From a virus, in the IMG/VR virus record IMGVR_UViG_3300007523_001081, positions 1-26,036 of that record: a stretch of 26,036 bases of DNA. One strand, written 5' to 3'. Shown in pieces: positions 1 through 7,115 of the stretch. A program made the position numbers and the translations under genes. Below the pieces are notes generated by a model. It did not search any database. It saw nothing but the letters and a program-made list of their open reading frames with translations, and was not told the DNA's origin. Positions within the stretch are counted from its first letter, which is position 1, and the number at the start of each line of letters is the position of its first letter.

Positions 1-2
1 AT

Positions 3-185
3 GGTTCTAAGGTTAGGCTTAACTATAAAGCCAAGGTGTTAGCTATTGGTCCAGATGTCACTAATATAAAAATAGATGACATTGTAATATTTAAATGGCA
101 TAATAACCAAGACACGGATCTAGAAGGTAAAAAATGTACCTTTATAGACATTGAAAAAGTGTTGTGCATATTAACAAATAACTAA
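3..185 (+). CDS. GroES/Cpn10-like co-chaperonin, C-terminal fragment
   Basis: An open frame enters from the left edge in frame 3 and stops at 183-185, giving 60 residues. It reads like the second half of a GroES-family protein: a strand VLAIGP, then a spacer and IKIDDIVIFKW (family form: VKVGDIVIF), a charged loop, and a C-terminal pair FIDIEKVLCIL matching the family's (Y/F)xIxxxxDILAxI ending. In the family this half completes the beta-barrel; the mobile loop that contacts the chaperonin would lie outside the window. Phage GroES homologues (T4 gp31 and others) help fold the major capsid protein with host GroEL, and a place upstream of head genes fits that. The start and mobile loop cannot be seen, so the call rests on pattern only. 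Confidence 0.68.
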   Translation, partial: GSKVRLNYKAKVLAIGPDVTNIKIDDIVIFKWHNNQDTDLEGKKCTFIDIEKVLCILTNN

Positions 186-202
186 TTTTTATAACCCAAA
201 CT

Positions 203-934
203 ATGGTGTATTTTAAAATTACTAACATTGGTGATTTACCAATTATGTTAGATTGGAACAGGAGCTTATTAGATACAACAGATCAAGAAGCCTATGATTT
301 CTATAAAACTACTCCGGAGTATCTAGGAATAGATAATGTGCAGAAAGCATCTTTTAGTAAAGTTGGCGAAGCGATTAGAATGAGACCTTTCTTTGATGCA
401 TTAGGTAGAGGTATACAAATTAAAGCTAATATACCTGACGGATATGGAATTACAAGACCAGAGTCTCGCTACAATTGGGCTATAGGTTGTGATTATGACA
501 AGATGAAACAAAGAGGATTAAAAGAGGTGCAAGAATTGTGCAGCCGTTTATATATAATATTTTCTCCAAAAGATACAAAAGATTTATTAATACAAAAAAT
601 CAAAGATAAGGTGGGACCAGCTACTAAGGTAATTACAGAAGAAGCTATGGAAAACTTGATTTCAACTAATCAAATTGCAAAGAAGATTAGACAGAAATTA
701 CAGCCTGGTCAAACAGTTCATTTGATAAGTTCGGAAGGTAACATAGAAGCAGAGGAGGTTGAAGATCCCAATGAAGACGAGACACCAGTTAAAGGATCTG
801 CTCAGGAAAAAACTGCTAGGCAAACCTTAGAAGAGTTAGACGGAAATGATTTAAGAAATATGGCTAAAGAACGTAAATTACCTTATGTAGGACAGACTAG
901 AGAAACTATAATTCGGAATTTATTAACAAAATGA
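203..934 (+). CDS. Unknown phage protein ending in a SAP/HeH-like motif
   Basis: 243 residues. Residues 1-165 are mixed alpha/beta with no family I recognise. An acidic linker follows (about residues 180-200). The last 35 residues, with LEELDGNDLRNMAKERKLP and then a TRETIIRNLL helix, have the helix-extension-helix pattern of SAP/HeH motifs, which bind nucleic acid or sit at the ends of phage DNA-associated proteins. It overlaps the next gene by ATGA at 931-934, so the two are probably translated together. No Shine-Dalgarno precedes the ATG; an A/T-rich leader does. It lies between the GroES-like gene and the portal, where terminase-associated or head-assembly genes are common. Its role is not known; only the C-terminal motif is a fair call. 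Confidence 0.8.
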   Translation: MVYFKITNIGDLPIMLDWNRSLLDTTDQEAYDFYKTTPEYLGIDNVQKASFSKVGEAIRMRPFFDALGRGIQIKANIPDGYGITRPESRYNWAIGCDYDKMKQRGLKEVQELCSRLYIIFSPKDTKDLLIQKIKDKVGPATKVITEEAMENLISTNQIAKKIRQKLQPGQTVHLISSEGNIEAEEVEDPNEDETPVKGSAQEKTARQTLEELDGNDLRNMAKERKLPYVGQTRETIIRNLLTK

Positions 935-1170
935 TAGTCAACTGTACTAACTGTAAAAGAAAAGTAACGCACCAGCAACTGTGCAGACTAGTATGGAAGA
1001 AACAGAATAAATTTAAAGATGTATGCCCTTATTGTGTAAAGGAATATATGGCTAATCAGATTAAAGAGGTTGATTTAGATAAAAAGATACTTAAACCATT
1101 AGAAGTTACTAATAAAGATATTAAAGAAGAACTAAAACAATGGAACAAGAATCATTACGAAACGTTTTAA
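931..1170 (+). CDS. Small zinc-finger protein, unknown role
   Basis: 79 residues. Two Cys pairs, C5xxC8 and C32xxC35 (CPYC), about 24 residues apart, form a zinc-ribbon or treble-clef pattern; a further Cys is at position 18. The rest is Lys-rich and helical (residues 40-79), as in small nucleic-acid-binding proteins. The ATG overlaps the stop of the upstream gene (ATGA), and the next gene starts inside its 3' end, so it belongs to a tightly coupled operon. It could bind DNA or RNA, or pair with the upstream SAP-motif protein; neither can be decided from sequence. Confidence 0.78.
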   Translation: MIVNCTNCKRKVTHQQLCRLVWKKQNKFKDVCPYCVKEYMANQIKEVDLDKKILKPLEVTNKDIKEELKQWNKNHYETF

Positions 1171-1367
1171 GTAAGTCTATAATAGATGTTAGCTCTGAGG
1201 AGTTTGGAGCATTAATAGACTTTGTACAGTTCATGAAGAACAAAACACATGGAGAATTTAAGGCTATCTTAACAACAGAACCAAAGACAGGAAGGAGATA
1301 CATGCTAATACAAGTTACCGATTCAAAGAAAACAGAATTAACAGCACTGTCAATAAAAACAGTGTAG
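1140..1367 (+). CDS. Small protein of unknown function
   Basis: 75 residues, starting inside the upstream gene (31-base overlap) and ending just before a terminator. The first 35 residues are helical and acidic (SSEEFGALIDFVQFM); the rest looks like beta strands with a GRRYMLIQV segment. There are no Cys pairs, membrane helix or known motif. It is the last gene before the 1368-1455 regulatory spacer, so it closes the left operon. The large overlap lowers confidence slightly, but the reading frame is clean and the composition is protein-like. Confidence 0.62.
   Translation: MEQESLRNVLSKSIIDVSSEEFGALIDFVQFMKNKTHGEFKAILTTEPKTGRRYMLIQVTDSKKTELTALSIKTV
1345..1364 (+). repeat. Inverted repeat CACTGT/ACAGTG
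   Basis: A perfect 6-base inverted repeat with an 8-base A-rich spacer lies over the last codons of the preceding gene, just upstream of an extended -10 motif. No U-tract follows, so it is not a terminator. Its place over the would-be -35 region makes an operator possible, but that is inference. Confidence 0.4.
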
Positions 1368-1368
1368 G

Positions 1369-1377
1369 TGATATACT
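1369..1377 (+). promoter_or_regulatory. Extended -10 promoter candidate
   Basis: TGATATACT fits the extended -10 form TGnTATAAT with one mismatch. No good -35 is present (TGTCAA at 1348-1353, 18-base spacer). A start near 1384 would put the CGGAACTACCG element almost at the 5' end of the RNA, as at the promoter at 4395. Weak on its own; the shared layout supports it. Confidence 0.4.
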
Positions 1378-1390
1378 ATTAAAATATTAT

Positions 1391-1401
1391 CGGAACTACC
1401 G
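1391..1401 (+). promoter_or_regulatory. CGGAACTACCG element, copy 1
   Basis: An 11-base sequence (CGG-AACTA-CCG, itself able to form a 3-bp hairpin) is repeated exactly at 4443-4453. Both copies sit after a promoter candidate, overlap the left arm of a two-stem terminator, and precede a virion gene. Pairing of its CGG with CCG would compete with the base of the terminator stem. Confidence 0.5.
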
Positions 1402-1449
1402 GCATATTTAAGAGTTTAGGCTTTTATTTATGTCGATTTTTTTATTTTT
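1400..1449 (+). terminator. Two-stem intrinsic terminator ahead of portal
   Basis: Outer stem CGGCATA (1400-1406) with TATGTCG (1429-1435), one G-U pair; a TT/TT internal loop; inner stem TAAGAG (1409-1414) with CTTTTA (1421-1426); loop TTTAGG. A run of seven T and then five more T follows at 1437-1449. The element CGGAACTACCG (1391-1401) overlaps its left arm. Confidence 0.72.
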
Positions 1450-1455
1450 AAATTT

Positions 1456-3960
1456 ATGACAACGGGACAAACAAAGGGACAAACAACGGGACAAACAAAG
1501 GGAGATCTTAAAGGTTACGAAGCTTACAAGCAATACCATGAGCAAGATAAACAAAATGGTAGTAAATCTATAAAGAAAACAGACTTCAAGAAGATAGAAG
1601 AGATAAGAGATAAATTCACTCAAGCTAAAAGAGCAAGGCAAAACAATTGTTATTGGAACAATTACAATACTGATGGTGGAGATGGAGGAACTGGCGGCGA
1701 TTGGGAGAAGAGATGGGCAACAGATGAAAAGGCGAGGTATCAATGGGCAGCTAATACAGGAACAGATAATTATCAGAGCAATATAAAATCTCCAATGTCT
1801 ACGGGTCGTATTAATGCTTTTGTTAACGAATTTAAAAAACTAAATCTTGCATGGAACGCAAAGCCAAATAATGATGATGATAGGAATCAAGCTAGAGTAG
1901 CGTCTAAGGCTTTAGATTGGTGGTATCAGACAAGTAATGCAAAGACGGAGTTTGTTAAGGTAGCAGATAGCGCAGCAACATATGGTGCAGGATTTTTCAG
2001 AGTTTTTCATTTAGAAGAAAGCAGAGAGTATAGGTTTCCTAAAACAGATCCAGACAAGATGAGCGAAGAGGAAAAGGAAGAACTAAAAGAAGAAAGCAAA
2101 AGAAAGACATTATGGGGAGAGAAAGAAGAGGTAATAACTAAAGATGATATTGCAATTGAATATATACCTATTAGAGAGCTTTACCCTGACCCTAATGCAT
2201 GGTGTATACACGGGGTGACTAGAAGGGCTAGATTTGTTATTCGGAGAAGATTTGTGCATATTGACGACTTTAAAGCTATGTATGAGAGCAATCCAGATGC
2301 AAAGAATATAGATAACGTAAAAGCAGCTTCAACTTATATGAAGACAGATACATATGATTTTTTTAGAACGCCAGAGGATGTAATTGATAGCCAAAGTGTT
2401 GAACTGATTGAATATGAGAATCAATTAACAGATGAGTATATAGTACTTGCTAATGATATATTAATTATAAATACTCCATTACCATATAATCATAAAGAAA
2501 TAACTTATCATAAGGTGGATTTTATTAAGAACCCTAATCAATTTTACGGTATTGGAATCCCTGATTTATTAATGAACATTCAAGGTGCGCAAGAGATACT
2601 AGTAAATATGATGTATGATTATATTTATAGATCATATAACCTAAGGTATTTTATTGATGCAACATCATTTGGAGAATTAAGTGAAGAAATGGTGCGTACT
2701 GAATCACAATTAATACCGATTGATTTAAGCGATAATAGAGCTATTGGTCAAAAGGTACAACAATTAGTGACAGCACCAATAGGATTTGATGCATTTCAAT
2801 TAAATGATTTAACAGAAAGAAGTGCAACTATTGCTACTAGTATTGATCCTTCACAACTATCTTTATTAGCAGCCAATAAGACAGCCACAGCAACAATACA
2901 AAATAAAGAACAATTACAATCAATGATATTTGCAGTAATAGATAACTTTGTCAATGAGGGTTGGTTCTATAGTGGGCGGCAAGTATGGAAGTTAATGCAG
3001 CAAGTATGGAAGGTTCCGAAGATAAGAGGATTGATTGGAGAGAATAAAAAGCCTGAATATAAGAAAATAAGATTAGAAGGTATAGAGCTAACTCTTAACG
3101 AGGATTCTAAGGACTTAGAAGTACAAGAAAGTAATCAGGATTATACATTTTTCGAAATGACAGAAGAATATCTAAATACAACTAGTGAGCTAGATATAAT
3201 GATCAAACCAGACTCAATTGAAATTATGAGTAAATCGTTAGAGATGCAGAAGATGAAAGAAGAATTTGCACAATTAATTCCGTTCGCAGTAGATCCTAGT
3301 AATGCACAGGCTATGCAATCAAATCCTTTACCAATGGTTAGCGCACCTAAGTTATTCCAACGTTATTTTGATGTAGAAGGATTACCACAGGACTTACTAA
3401 TTCAGCCAGAGGTGAGAGAAGACCTTGAGATAAAGAAGGCAGAAGAACATATGACCAAAATACTAAAAGGTGAGAAAGTATCTGGAACACCAGGTGCATC
3501 TATAGCTCATAGAAAATTTGAATATAAGGTATTGTTTGCGATAGATGAGGAGATAAAGCAGATACAAGATGAAATTGATCAAGGAATAGTTACACAGATA
3601 AAACAGATTGAAGAAATAGTTGCACAAATGCCACCACAATTTGACCCGGCTACTGGTGAACCTATAGAACCACAAGTACCAGAACCAGAACCAGATGCAC
3701 AGTTATTAGCTAAATTGGAGAAACAAGAGAAGCTAAGAGGTGCTGTAGCTACTCATTTAGCAATAGAAAATATGCCAGCAGACCTAATAGATGAGAAAGT
3801 ATTAATGCCACCAGCGCCTCCAATGCCAGAAGCTCAAACACCACAAGCACCAATGCCACCAGGGGCTGATATGAACACGCCAATACCAAATGGAATGCCA
3901 GGTGATCCAAATGCAGTACCAATGCCTCAGCCTATGGGTGAAGGCATGCCAGTTATGTAA
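1456..3960 (+). CDS. Portal protein (P22-like type)
   Basis: 834 residues, the dodecameric channel at one capsid vertex through which DNA enters and leaves. After a Gly/Thr/Gln-rich N-tail with a tandem TGQTKGQT repeat, the region around residues 75-200 (NYQSNIKSPMSTGRINAFVN, AWNAKPNNDDDRNQARVA, then AATYGAGFFRVFH) follows the clip/wing order seen in P22-type portals. A long helical part follows (residues 480-680). The tail (about 690-834) has a Gln/Ile/Glu coiled coil and then a Pro/Met-rich ending (PMPEAQTPQAPMPPG). At 834 residues it is longer than P22 gp1 (about 725), as expected with these extra tails. It starts right after a terminator and has no Shine-Dalgarno. The next gene set (scaffold, capsid) supports the call; terminase is not in the window. 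Confidence 0.88.
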   Translation: MTTGQTKGQTTGQTKGDLKGYEAYKQYHEQDKQNGSKSIKKTDFKKIEEIRDKFTQAKRARQNNCYWNNYNTDGGDGGTGGDWEKRWATDEKARYQWAANTGTDNYQSNIKSPMSTGRINAFVNEFKKLNLAWNAKPNNDDDRNQARVASKALDWWYQTSNAKTEFVKVADSAATYGAGFFRVFHLEESREYRFPKTDPDKMSEEEKEELKEESKRKTLWGEKEEVITKDDIAIEYIPIRELYPDPNAWCIHGVTRRARFVIRRRFVHIDDFKAMYESNPDAKNIDNVKAASTYMKTDTYDFFRTPEDVIDSQSVELIEYENQLTDEYIVLANDILIINTPLPYNHKEITYHKVDFIKNPNQFYGIGIPDLLMNIQGAQEILVNMMYDYIYRSYNLRYFIDATSFGELSEEMVRTESQLIPIDLSDNRAIGQKVQQLVTAPIGFDAFQLNDLTERSATIATSIDPSQLSLLAANKTATATIQNKEQLQSMIFAVIDNFVNEGWFYSGRQVWKLMQQVWKVPKIRGLIGENKKPEYKKIRLEGIELTLNEDSKDLEVQESNQDYTFFEMTEEYLNTTSELDIMIKPDSIEIMSKSLEMQKMKEEFAQLIPFAVDPSNAQAMQSNPLPMVSAPKLFQRYFDVEGLPQDLLIQPEVREDLEIKKAEEHMTKILKGEKVSGTPGASIAHRKFEYKVLFAIDEEIKQIQDEIDQGIVTQIKQIEEIVAQMPPQFDPATGEPIEPQVPEPEPDAQLLAKLEKQEKLRGAVATHLAIENMPADLIDEKVLMPPAPPMPEAQTPQAPMPPGADMNTPIPNGMPGDPNAVPMPQPMGEGMPVM
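1462..1503 (+). repeat. 24-base tandem repeat in portal N-terminus
   Basis: Units at 1462-1485 and 1486-1503 (partial) encode TGQTKGQT and TGQTKG. They are in frame and nearly identical at base level, which suggests a slippage-made, probably disordered N-tail. Confidence 0.75.
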
Positions 3961-3983
3961 TATTTATTTTTTAAAGTATAATT

Positions 3984-4055
3984 ATGAAATGTCCAAAATG
4001 TAAGAAAGAGATGAAAGGAAAGAAGTGTAAAAGTTGTGGTTCTACTAAGAAATAG
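3984..4055 (+). CDS. 23-residue zinc-ribbon microprotein
   Basis: A complete ATG-to-TAG frame of 24 codons between portal and the next gene. Its 23 residues carry C3xxC6 (CPKC) and C15xxC18G (CKSCG), the two knuckles of a zinc ribbon, with 11 Lys/Arg-type basic residues around them, almost nothing else. Four Cys in exact CxxC spacing within 23 residues are unlikely by chance. It is below most gene-finder length limits. Similar short zinc ribbons occur at the ends of larger proteins; here it stands alone. It could bind nucleic acid or join a head protein; no role can be shown. Confidence 0.68.
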   Translation: MKCPKCKKEMKGKKCKSCGSTKK

Positions 4056-4073
4056 TTTTTAATATAATAAACA

Positions 4074-4388
4074 ATGGAAATACCCGTAATGATACCTAAA
4101 CCTATTAAGGATTTAAAAGGAGAGGAGCTTAAGGCATTAATAGAACTAAAAGATACTAAAGTATATGATGTTGTAAGAAGATTAATAGATGGAGAAATAA
4201 AGAATATAAAGGAGCTAACTATAAGTGCTGAACCGGAACAAAGTACACCAGTTCATATAGATTATTATCAAAATGGAAAGAGAAAAGGCAGGATTATTGG
4301 AGCCTTATTATTTAGTAGTTTTGTCAAATTTGCAGAAATAGAATTACAGATAAGAGCTCAGAAATTAAAGGCTGATATTAAAGATTGA
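4074..4388 (+). CDS. Small protein of unknown function after portal
   Basis: 104 residues, rich in Lys, Glu and Ile. Residues 10-55 look helical, followed by two short strands (PVHIDYYQNGKRKGRI) and a hydrophobic helix (GALLFSSFVKFAEIELQIRAQKL, about 79-101) that is amphipathic rather than membrane-spanning. No known motif. It lies between portal and the promoter at 4395 and ends the portal operon, so a head-assembly role is possible. No homology to the neighbouring small proteins is apparent. Confidence 0.7.
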   Translation: MEIPVMIPKPIKDLKGEELKALIELKDTKVYDVVRRLIDGEIKNIKELTISAEPEQSTPVHIDYYQNGKRKGRIIGALLFSSFVKFAEIELQIRAQKLKADIKD

Positions 4389-4394
4389 ATCTAA

Positions 4395-4423
4395 TTGACA
4401 ATTATGTTTAAATAGTTTAAATT
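4395..4423 (+). promoter_or_regulatory. Sigma-70 promoter upstream of scaffold
   Basis: TTGACA (4395-4400), exactly 17 bases, TAAATT (4418-4423). Perfect -35 and a 5/6 fit to TATAAT counted loosely (4/6 strictly). The predicted start is near 4430. The promoter at 22430 has the same form (TTGACT-17-TAAATT). A terminator hairpin follows within 20 bases of the start. Confidence 0.78.
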
Positions 4424-4442
4424 GTTACAAAGTACAGATTAA

Positions 4443-4453
4443 CGGAACTACCG
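4443..4453 (+). promoter_or_regulatory. CGGAACTACCG element, copy 2
   Basis: Exact second copy of the 1391-1401 element; the flank also matches (ATTAtCGG there, ATTAaCGG here). It overlaps the left arm of the next terminator and lies about 13 bases after the predicted start of transcription. Confidence 0.5.
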
Positions 4454-4499
4454 AGATTGTACATTAGTTAAACAAGCTAATGTTTAATCTCGGTTTTTT
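4450..4499 (+). terminator. Two-stem intrinsic terminator ahead of scaffold
   Basis: Outer stem ACCGAGATT (4450-4458) with AATCTCGGT (4486-4494), 9 bp; GT/TT internal mismatch; inner stem ACATTAG (4461-4467) with CTAATGT (4477-4483), 7 bp; 9-base loop; then a T run to 4499. Same design as the terminator at 1400. Confidence 0.85.
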
Positions 4500-4545
4500 G
4501 TGTTCTACAAGAAACCTGTATTTTAACAAGTTAATATTCTGTACT

Positions 4546-5478
4546 ATGGAAGACCAAGACGGAAACGTTACTACTGACCCTGTAGCTGACTTTGTAGATA
4601 ACACTACAGATGACTATACAGATACTCAAGTAGAAAACGTGGAAACCTCCCCCACTGTTGATACTAGTGGATACGAGGATGCCGAGGATGCTGAGAATGT
4701 ATCACAGTCTGCCCCCGAAAATAACGGGATACCAGAAAAGCAAGCAGAAGCAGAAAGAAGAGAAGAGGGAAAACTCAGACAAGTTCAAAAGGAACTAGAA
4801 GAGTTAAGGGAAGTTAAAGCAAGATACGATGTTATTCAAAAAAATTCACAAGAAGATCCTGAGTTTTTTAAACAGGCTTTAATGAAGATAAACAAAGTAT
4901 CTGAACAAGACGCCCTTGCTACGATAAATGAACTACGTTCTCAAGGATTATGGAAGCAAGCACAACAAGTTGCGCAAGAAACACAACCAGGTATTCAGAC
5001 AACAATAGATCCAAATTTACTTGTTGAGATGGCTACACAACGTTTTGAGCAAAGACATGAGGCTAAAACGACATTAGAAGTTTTAATGTCTACATATCCT
5101 GAACTTGAAAGAACTGGCAAGTCTCAAGAGCAAATTATTGTTAATCAAAAGTTAATTGAGACAGCGGATTATCTAGCAAATGCAAAAATGCAGAAAGATC
5201 TTAAACTCAACAGAACTGAAGCAGTAATACAAGCTTATGGAGAAATTACAGGTAAAGCTGCTGCACAAGTAACTCAAGCTCGTGAGAATGGAAGATTAGA
5301 AGGACTAGCACAAGCAACAGCTAGAGCAGGTGCTTCAAGTACAGCTCCAGTTGGTCAGCAATCCTTAAAAACTTCTGTCAACCTAACCACACAGGAAAGG
5401 GCATATGCTCAAGCTATGAAAATGACTGACGAAGAATATTATAGGTTTGGACAGTCTAAGGAAACATACGCAGAGTAA
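4546..5478 (+). CDS. Scaffolding protein
   Basis: 310 residues. Scaffolds guide procapsid assembly on the inner face of the capsid and then leave. The start at 4546 is chosen because the in-frame ATG at 4480 lies inside the terminator hairpin, and the protein from 4546 begins with the acidic Met-Glu-Asp-Gln-Asp typical of scaffolds. Residues 1-75 are strongly acidic and disordered; 78-120 form a Glu/Lys/Arg coiled coil (AEAERREEGKLRQVQKELEE); the rest is helical and Gln/Ala-rich, with a basic-free tail. The family usually binds the capsid shell through a basic C-terminal helix; here the C-terminus is not clearly basic (ending QSKETYAE). Its place just before the capsid genes is strong support. 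Confidence 0.8.
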   Translation: MEDQDGNVTTDPVADFVDNTTDDYTDTQVENVETSPTVDTSGYEDAEDAENVSQSAPENNGIPEKQAEAERREEGKLRQVQKELEELREVKARYDVIQKNSQEDPEFFKQALMKINKVSEQDALATINELRSQGLWKQAQQVAQETQPGIQTTIDPNLLVEMATQRFEQRHEAKTTLEVLMSTYPELERTGKSQEQIIVNQKLIETADYLANAKMQKDLKLNRTEAVIQAYGEITGKAAAQVTQARENGRLEGLAQATARAGASSTAPVGQQSLKTSVNLTTQERAYAQAMKMTDEEYYRFGQSKETYAE

Positions 5479-5517
5479 TAACAAAAAAATGTGTTTTTAT
5501 TTATTAATAATAATAAT

Positions 5518-5991
5518 ATGGCAGCCGGATTAGTAATTGTAAGAGGTTCTTTAATTACAGTTGCGGACATTTTACGACCATTTGACTCTAATGCCACACT
5601 AAGCGCTAATGATTTAGTTAATATTAAATCAGGACAATTAGAGTTAGCAGCAACAGGAGAAAGAATTGGTGGAATAATTGTTAGAGCAGCAACAAGTGCC
5701 TCAACAGCAGTGCAAGTTAACGTAACACCTTTTCAAACAGTGGTTATGGATAACGACAACATTAGTACAACTTTTGCAGTTACTGATGTTTATTCATCTT
5801 TTTTTGATATTACAGGTGCAACAGCTGCACAAATTGTTGATACAAGTACAGTTGGAGTTTCTGCAACAACAACAGTTTCTGGTAGCTTGTTTTGTATTGC
5901 ATATAATCCTCAAGGAATAAGAGATGATTTAAACACAGACCTATCAGTTGGTACTTATATGATTAGAGAAACTCAAAATAGTTTAACTTAA
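5518..5991 (+). CDS. Small capsid protein, probable head decoration/stabilising protein
   Basis: 157 residues from the ATG at 5518, chosen over 5491 because the extra residues (MFLFINNNN) translate an A/T-rich leader and MAAGLVIVRG is a natural start. The protein is Ala/Thr/Val-rich, with short strands, no Cys except one near the end and no charged clusters, as in small beta proteins that cap capsids. Sitting directly upstream of the major capsid gene, with 35 bases between, it matches the usual place of decoration proteins. I cannot tie it to a named family; another option is a minor head protein or head fibre anchor. Confidence 0.66.
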   Translation: MAAGLVIVRGSLITVADILRPFDSNATLSANDLVNIKSGQLELAATGERIGGIIVRAATSASTAVQVNVTPFQTVVMDNDNISTTFAVTDVYSSFFDITGATAAQIVDTSTVGVSATTTVSGSLFCIAYNPQGIRDDLNTDLSVGTYMIRETQNSLT

Positions 5992-6026
5992 TCATTATTT
6001 TATTTAGTTTTTATCAGAGATAATAT

Positions 6027-7007
6027 ATGTCAACTTCAATTCCACCAATGTCAACACAGCAGTATTTAACTGCTCTTAACAGAGGTATTAGAAAACACTT
6101 TGTTGATGAATACAAAGCAAAAAGACCTAAATTAGAGAAACTCTTAACAGTAATGTCTCAAGAAGATTTCAATGAAGAGCACATGGATTATACAGGAGCT
6201 GGAACAATGCAAATTGTACCAGAAGGTACTAAATATCCAGTAAGCACATTACTAGAAGGTTACAAAACTACTTATGTTCCTCAAAAACTTGGTGATACTA
6301 TCCAAGTAACTTATGAAGTGCAAAAATGGGACAAATCGGGTTTAACTAAAGCAGAAAACATTGCAAAAGCGCAAGCTAAGCAAGTTACTAGAGAAATGGA
6401 AAGATTAGGCTCTTCTTTATTTAGAAATGGGTTTAACACAGCATATACATCATATGGAGATGCTAAACCATTATTTTCGACTTCTCATACAAGAACTGAT
6501 GGTGGTACAGCAGGATCTAATGCGTCAGCTAGTGGTTTAACACTAACAGCAGATAATCTTGATGAAGCTATCATTCAAATGAGAGAACAAAAAGACGGAA
6601 GAGGAGAATTAATCGAAACAATACCACAAATATTATTAGTACCGCCAAGACTTATGCAAGAAGCTTTAACTATAACAAAGTCAATGCAAAAATCAGGAAC
6701 AGCAAATAATGATACTAATGTATTCAAACTAAATGAATATGAAGGTGGAAATTTAAAAGTTATTGTCTGGGACTATTTAGCTACAGCGGCTGGTGGTTCT
6801 GATACAGCTTGGATGCTAATTGATCCAGAAGTAGCTAAATTGAATTGGTTATGGGCAGAAAGACCAAAGATTGGTGAAATGGATACATCAAATGGATTCT
6901 TAAATGACACTTACTACTGGAAAGTTATGTTCTATGCATCAATTGGATGGGACGACTGGAGGGGGACTTGGGCTAGTCAAGGTAATGGATTAACTTATAG
7001 TTCTTAA
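6027..7007 (+). CDS. Major capsid protein, HK97-fold type
   Basis: 326 residues. Landmarks in order: N-terminal helix with YLTALNRGIRKHFVDEY; a segment DYTGAGTMQIVPEGTKYP followed by TYVPQKLGDTIQVTYEV (N-arm/E-loop-like strands); GDAKPLFSTSHTRTDGG, then the LTADNLDEAIIQMREQKD helix; the ILLVPPRLMQEALTI motif (about residues 200-212), common in Mu gpT-like and related capsid proteins; and an aromatic ending with DTYYWKVMFYASIGWDDW. Length is in the usual 300-400 range. Scaffold and a small capsid protein precede it, and structured RNA follows. The GroES-like gene at the left edge may act on this protein, by analogy with T4 gp31. Confidence 0.88.
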   Translation: MSTSIPPMSTQQYLTALNRGIRKHFVDEYKAKRPKLEKLLTVMSQEDFNEEHMDYTGAGTMQIVPEGTKYPVSTLLEGYKTTYVPQKLGDTIQVTYEVQKWDKSGLTKAENIAKAQAKQVTREMERLGSSLFRNGFNTAYTSYGDAKPLFSTSHTRTDGGTAGSNASASGLTLTADNLDEAIIQMREQKDGRGELIETIPQILLVPPRLMQEALTITKSMQKSGTANNDTNVFKLNEYEGGNLKVIVWDYLATAAGGSDTAWMLIDPEVAKLNWLWAERPKIGEMDTSNGFLNDTYYWKVMFYASIGWDDWRGTWASQGNGLTYSS

Positions 7008-7011
7008 GTAA

Positions 7012-7081
7012 TTAACCTGCTAGTGTATAGGTTAACTAGCAACCCTACACAAACCGTTAGACTCTCAAGGGTAAATGAGAG
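7012..7081 (+). other. Structured spacer after the capsid gene (three hairpins, two exclusive)
   Basis: TTAACCT (7012-7018) pairs with AGGTTAA (7029-7035), 7 bp; GCTAGT (7019-7024) pairs with ACTAGC (7035-7040), 6 bp, and these two cannot form together. A third, CTCTCA (7062-7067) with TGAGAG (7076-7081), has an 8-base loop. No clear U-tract follows. Together they could be a weak terminator or a stabiliser of abundant capsid mRNA. Confidence 0.55.
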
Positions 7082-7115
7082 GTAAATATTAGGTTTATTT
7101 ATTAAAACAAACATT

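Noticed and set aside
1408-1743. Minus-strand frame of 111 residues over the portal start
   Set aside because: Ser/Leu/Ile low-complexity antisense shadow of portal codons and of the terminator; no supporting start signal.
4480-4545. Upstream ATG at 4480 for scaffold
   Set aside because: It is inside the terminator stem and adds a non-acidic aromatic stretch unlike scaffold starts.
5491-5517. Upstream ATG at 5491 for the small capsid protein
   Set aside because: The added residues (MFLFINNNN) translate the A/T-rich leader seen before other starts.
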